DNA of 9,215 bases from positions 1 through 9,215 of the forward strand of contig JAFWJP010000200.1 in the NCBI GenBank assembly GCA_017514645.1. Direction: 5' to 3'. How positions within the stretch are numbered: the first letter of the stretch is position 1; every line of letters starts with the position of its first letter. The notes below the pieces were generated by a model that did not search any database, was not told the DNA's origin, and saw only the letters and a program-made list of their open reading frames with translations. Position numbers and translations under genes: made by a program. This DNA is from Solobacterium sp. GTDB lineage: Bacteria; Bacillota_I; Bacilli_A; Erysipelotrichales; Erysipelotrichaceae. This document shows positions 6,613-9,215 of this stretch, piece by piece.

Positions 6613-6635
6613 TAGCTGTTAAGAGAGGTACATGT

Positions 6636-7319
6636 ATGAAAATCACCTATTGGTCAGACTATGCCTGCCCGTTCTGCTACATCGGCGAGAGCCGTCTCAA
6701 AAGAGTTGCGGCAGAGATGGGAATCGAAGATATCGAACTGGAAATGAAAGCCTATGAACTGCATCCGGAAGCGGGAAAACACGCTGAACTGGACAATGCG
6801 GATTCCATGGCGAAGTCCTTCGGTGTGGACCGGGAAACAGCGATCATGAAGATGGCCGGTCTCATCCAGATGGGAAGGGATGAGGGGCTGGATTTCAACT
6901 ATGCGACCGCCCACAATACCAATACCCGTGATGCACACCGTCTGACCAAACTGGCCCAGTCCAAAGGTCAGGAAACAGCTGACAGACTGATTGAACTGCT
7001 CTATGAGGCATATTTCAGCAAAAACCTGGAGCTGGCCGATCACGAGGTCCTGCGCAGTGCCGCAAAGGATGCCGGACTCAACAGCGATGAAGTCAATGAG
7101 GTGCTGGAAAGCGACAAGTACCTGCAGGAAGTCATTGAAGATGAGCAGGAGTCCCGCTACTACGGCATCCGCGGTGTACCGTTCTTCATCATCGGGCAGT
7201 ACGGTGTGTCCGGAGCCCAGCCGGAGGAATACTTCCGGGCAGTGTTCGAACAGGTTCAGAAAGAGGCGCTCGAAGCCATGCAGGGCGCTGTCTGCGGACC
7301 GGACGGATGTGAATTCTGA
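6636..7319 (+). CDS. frnE: FrnE-like DsbA-family dithiol oxidoreductase
   Basis: FrnE proteins are cytosolic thioredoxin-fold enzymes of the DsbA family that form or isomerise disulfides and support oxidative-stress resistance. This 227-residue protein has no signal peptide. The active-site CPFC (Cys11, Cys14) follows the first strand (KITYWSDYA), and the cis-proline loop is GIRGVPFF near the C-terminal third. The helical insert has the family's typical TNTRDAHRL segment. A second cysteine pair, Cys220-x4-Cys225 (CGPDGC), sits at the extreme C-terminus, the arrangement described for Deinococcus radiodurans FrnE (CxxC plus CX4C). The start is set by GAGAGG 7 bases upstream and by family length; the frame is open much further upstream but there it is antisense to the membrane-protein gene. 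It is divergent from that gene and closed by its own terminator, so probably monocistronic. Confidence 0.92.
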   Translation: MKITYWSDYACPFCYIGESRLKRVAAEMGIEDIELEMKAYELHPEAGKHAELDNADSMAKSFGVDRETAIMKMAGLIQMGRDEGLDFNYATAHNTNTRDAHRLTKLAQSKGQETADRLIELLYEAYFSKNLELADHEVLRSAAKDAGLNSDEVNEVLESDKYLQEVIEDEQESRYYGIRGVPFFIIGQYGVSGAQPEEYFRAVFEQVQKEALEAMQGAVCGPDGCEF

Positions 7320-7325
7320 AAAAAG

Positions 7326-7346
7326 ACCGGGGATATCTCCGGTTTT
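7326..7346 (+). terminator. Intrinsic terminator of the frnE-like gene
   Basis: ACCGGGG (7326-7332) pairs with CTCCGGT (7337-7343), with one G-T pair and a 4-base loop, followed by TTTT. It starts 7 bases after the stop codon. An A run lies on the 5' side, so the hairpin is terminator-like on both strands. The short T tract suggests some read-through into licC is possible. Confidence 0.75.
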
Positions 7347-7353
7347 CTGATGT

Positions 7354-7382
7354 TTGCGGCATCGGATGATCCGTGCGACAAT
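7354..7382 (+). promoter_or_regulatory. Possible promoter of the licC-licD operon
   Basis: TTGCGG (7354-7359) and GACAAT (7377-7382) are 17 bases apart, and TG at the extended -10 position (7374-7375) precedes GACAAT. RNA would start near 7389, about 12 bases before the licC ATG, which places the start inside the ribosome-site region. Consensus match is modest, so read-through from upstream cannot be excluded. Confidence 0.35.
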
Positions 7383-7400
7383 ACAGGAAAGAGGCAACCT

Positions 7401-8096
7401 ATGACATACACGATCAGACAGGCTGTCATACTTGCGGCAGGCAGAGGTGAACGCATGCATCCTTTTACCCTGCACACACCGAAGCCTCTGCTGGAAATCA
7501 AGGGAGTCCGGCCGCTCGATACGATCATCAGTGCTCTTCACCGCAATCATATCCTGGATATTTTCATCGTTACCGGATTCTGCGCCGAGCAGTTTGCGTT
7601 TCTGCAGGATCAGCCGGGGATCCGGCTGCTTTACAATCCGCTGTACGCTTCTACGAACAATATAACGTCCCTGTATACAGCGAGGGATCACCTGGAGGAA
7701 GCGATGATCCTGGACGGAGATCAGATCATCCGGGATGCGTCAGTACTATCCCCGTTCTTTGATGGTTCCGGCTACGCGGCAGTCCATACCGAACACGATA
7801 CCAGGGAATGGGTGCTGGATGTTGAGCGGGGAAGGATCTGCGGATGTTCGAGGGACGGGGGCCATGGTGGATGGCAGCTCCGCAGTATTTCACACTGGAC
7901 GGCGGAAGACGGCAGGAAACTCAAGGCGCACCTGGAAGAGGAAATACGAACAGGACAGCACAATGATCTGTTCTGGGATGATATTCCGCTGTTCCTGCAT
8001 CCGGAGGACTATGCACTGTCGATCATGCCCATCAGAGCGGATGCGCTCACTGAAATCGATACCCCGGAGGATCTGGAGGCATACCGGAATGGATGA
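7401..8096 (+). CDS. licC: LicC-like CTP:phosphocholine cytidylyltransferase
   Basis: LicC activates phosphocholine with CTP to give CDP-choline in the cytoplasm, the donor for LicD. This 231-residue protein has the nucleotidyltransferase opening AVILAAGRGERM with the P-x-T...PKPLL segment (Arg18, Lys28). The LicC-typical NNITSLY follows (86-92), then the metal site LDGDQ (Asp105, Asp107), SHW and LFWDD (190-194), and the closing EIDTPEDLEAY with Asp220. These late motifs distinguish LicC from sugar-1-phosphate nucleotidyltransferases. The start is ATG 7401 because AAAGAGG precedes it by 6 bases; an in-frame ATG at 7350 falls immediately after the frnE terminator and has no ribosome site. The stop overlaps the start of licD by 8 bases, implying translational coupling. 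Transporter and kinase partners (LicB, LicA) are not in the window. Confidence 0.88.
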   Translation: MTYTIRQAVILAAGRGERMHPFTLHTPKPLLEIKGVRPLDTIISALHRNHILDIFIVTGFCAEQFAFLQDQPGIRLLYNPLYASTNNITSLYTARDHLEEAMILDGDQIIRDASVLSPFFDGSGYAAVHTEHDTREWVLDVERGRICGCSRDGGHGGWQLRSISHWTAEDGRKLKAHLEEEIRTGQHNDLFWDDIPLFLHPEDYALSIMPIRADALTEIDTPEDLEAYRNG

Positions 8097-8970
8097 GAAG
8101 ATCACAAAGGAACTGCACAGGATCCTGCTGGAGGAACTGACAGCTGTACGGGATCTCTGTGACCGGTACGGAATCATATTCTATCTGGACAGCGGTACAC
8201 TTCTGGGAGCAGTGCGGCATCAGGGTTTCATACCCTGGGATGATGATGCGGATATCTGCATGGATCCTGAGAATTACCGCAGATTTCTTGCGCATGCCCA
8301 TGAACTTCCGGCGCCGTACTTTGTGCAGAACCGGCATACCGATCCGAAGGCTGGTGTAATCTGGACGAAGATCCGGTGCAGCGGGACAACGGCAGCCCGC
8401 CGGGATGTACCGGTATGCGGTGAACATGAAGGAATCTGCCTGGATGTATTTGTTATAAACGGTGCGGCAGAGACAAGGTTTGCGAAGCTGCGGCAGAGAA
8501 AGGCGGATTATCTGCTCAGGGCACTGATGTGCAAGGATGTTCAGCGGGCAGCGGGGGAACGGATTCCCGAGCGCGTGGATCAGCTGCAGGCACTCAGCAG
8601 GAAAGAGAAGATGCGCCTGGCGGAGAGGGCGGAGAAACAGCTGTTCCAGGATCCTGCGGACAGCCGTTACTGCTACAACATCTTCTATCGACCCGACCAC
8701 GAAGAGCAGGTCCTAATGCCTTCCTCGGTATACGATCCGGAACAGAGCGTCTTCCGTCCGTTTGAAGGAATTCCTTTCCGGTGTCCGGGAGACTATGAAA
8801 GCGTGCTGGAAGGGTATTACGGTGACTGGAGAACACCGCTTCCCCCGGAACAGAGACATGTTCACGGGGAATTGTTCATTGATGTCCATCACGATTACCG
8901 GGATGATTATCCGGGGAAGCCGGTGTATATTACGGAACTCATGGATACCGTGAATTATGTGATAGAATAA
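8089..8970 (+). CDS. licD: LicD-family phosphotransferase
   Basis: LicD proteins transfer phosphocholine (or a related phospho-group) from the CDP-activated donor to sugars of teichoic acids, capsule or lipopolysaccharide. This 293-residue protein shows the family signature in full: YLDSGTLLGAVRHQGFIPW (32-50) followed by DDDAD (51-55), a nucleotidyltransferase-like metal site, then GICLDVFVIN (115-124). The C-terminal YYGDWRTPLPPEQR (243-256) is also characteristic. No membrane segment is seen, so it acts at the cytoplasmic face. ATG 8089 is chosen because GGAGG lies 9 bases upstream inside licC and it gives standard family length; the frame continues upstream only as a shadow of licC. The 8-base overlap with licC and the 15-base gap to the next gene indicate one operon. 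The acceptor glycan cannot be told from sequence. Confidence 0.92.
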   Translation: MDEKITKELHRILLEELTAVRDLCDRYGIIFYLDSGTLLGAVRHQGFIPWDDDADICMDPENYRRFLAHAHELPAPYFVQNRHTDPKAGVIWTKIRCSGTTAARRDVPVCGEHEGICLDVFVINGAAETRFAKLRQRKADYLLRALMCKDVQRAAGERIPERVDQLQALSRKEKMRLAERAEKQLFQDPADSRYCYNIFYRPDHEEQVLMPSSVYDPEQSVFRPFEGIPFRCPGDYESVLEGYYGDWRTPLPPEQRHVHGELFIDVHHDYRDDYPGKPVYITELMDTVNYVIE

Positions 8971-8985
8971 TGCAGAGGCAATCCT

Positions 8986-9215
8986 ATGAAAAAAGTAATC
9001 TGTGTTGTAGAAGAGGAAAAAGATCTGAATGAGCTGGTCAAACGGTATCTGGAAAAGGAAGGCTATGAAGTGCGTTCCTACCTGACCTATGACGAGGCTT
9101 TTACGCATACCAATGATGATGATGTTCATCTTTGGGTACTGGATATCATGCTTGGCAACAAGAGCGGCTTTGACCTGATCGAGGACATCCGCCAGAACGA
9201 TCCGGACATTCCTGT
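8986..9215 (+). CDS. Response regulator receiver domain (3' end outside window)
   Basis: Only the first 76 codons are present. They form most of a CheY-like receiver domain: a first beta strand KKVICVV, an acidic cluster EEE (9-11), helix 1 DLNELVKRYLEKEGYEV, and the phospho-acceptor strand LWVLDIML with Asp53, followed by GNKSGFDLI. The layout is that of OmpR/PhoB-type regulators, so a DNA-binding domain and a sensor kinase gene probably follow, but neither is visible. The acidic pocket has two glutamates (Glu9, Glu10) where Asp-Asp or Glu-Asp is usual. ATG 8986 is preceded by AGAGG at 7-8 bases. It begins 15 bases after licD with no terminator or promoter between, so it is probably cotranscribed with licCD. 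Confidence 0.88.
   Translation, partial: MKKVICVVEEEKDLNELVKRYLEKEGYEVRSYLTYDEAFTHTNDDDVHLWVLDIMLGNKSGFDLIEDIRQNDPDIP

Noticed and set aside
5859..6635. Upstream extension of the frnE-like frame
   Set aside because: It is antisense to the membrane-protein gene and of low-complexity charged composition; the enzyme fold begins at the ATG at 6636 behind its own ribosome site.
7350..7400. Earlier ATG for licC
   Set aside because: It falls directly after the frnE terminator hairpin, lacks a ribosome site, and would add 17 residues not seen in LicC proteins.
7735..8088. Upstream extension of the licD frame
   Set aside because: It is a shadow within licC in another frame; LicD homology and the GGAGG site start at 8089.
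8047..8700. Minus-strand open frame across licD
   Set aside because: Antisense shadow; the plus strand carries the complete LicD signature motifs.
1..9215. Mobile elements, CRISPR arrays, tRNA/rRNA or riboswitches
   Set aside because: No transposase motifs, regular direct repeats with spacers, cloverleaf sequences or long structured leaders were seen; intergenic spaces are all under about 140 bases.

Overview
The window looks like chromosomal DNA from a Gram-positive, Bacillota-type bacterium. The evidence is clear Shine-Dalgarno sites of the AAGGAGG type, extended -10 promoters (TGnTATAAT), short intergenic spaces, a class A-type D,D-carboxypeptidase with a C-terminal membrane anchor, and a LicC/LicD pair for phosphocholine decoration of a surface polymer. 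Base composition is close to half G+C by eye, which is high for the phylum. A gut or oral Erysipelotrichia-like host is plausible but unproven. There is no insertion sequence, phage gene, CRISPR array, tRNA or rRNA, and no gap without a gene exceeds about 140 bases.

Layout. 1-1271 (+): C-terminal part of a UvrA-family ATPase, closed by an intrinsic terminator. 1308-2324 (-): a secreted lipoprotein with tetratricopeptide repeats followed by YD-type repeats. 2460-2858 (-): an OsmC-family thiol peroxidase with its own promoter and terminator. 2914-3729 (-): an esterase of the EstA/esterase D family. 3805-4977 (+): a D-Ala-D-Ala carboxypeptidase, divergent from the esterase. 4878-6599 (-): a large multi-pass GT-C-like membrane protein whose 3' end overlaps the carboxypeptidase gene tail to tail by 100 bases. 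6636-7319 (+): a FrnE-type cytosolic dithiol oxidoreductase, divergent from the membrane protein and closed by a hairpin terminator. 7401-9215 (+): licC, licD and the start of a response regulator, packed so tightly that they are probably one operon running out of the window.

Two themes recur. Cell-envelope work covers the carboxypeptidase (peptidoglycan trimming), the GT-C-like protein (probably lipid-linked sugar transfer), LicC/LicD (phosphocholine on teichoic acid or another glycan) and the lipoprotein. Thiol and peroxide defence covers OsmC and FrnE. Most genes appear to be single transcription units; licC-licD-regulator is the one clear operon.

I see no obviously new multi-gene system. 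The most interesting signals are structural. Two genes (the carboxypeptidase and the GT-C-like protein) lack a Shine-Dalgarno site and have a -10 box placed so that transcription would begin at or next to the start codon, suggesting leaderless mRNAs. There is a 100-base antisense coding overlap with a hairpin at one stop codon. A response regulator is coupled to licCD. Several enzymes carry substitutions in hallmark motifs.
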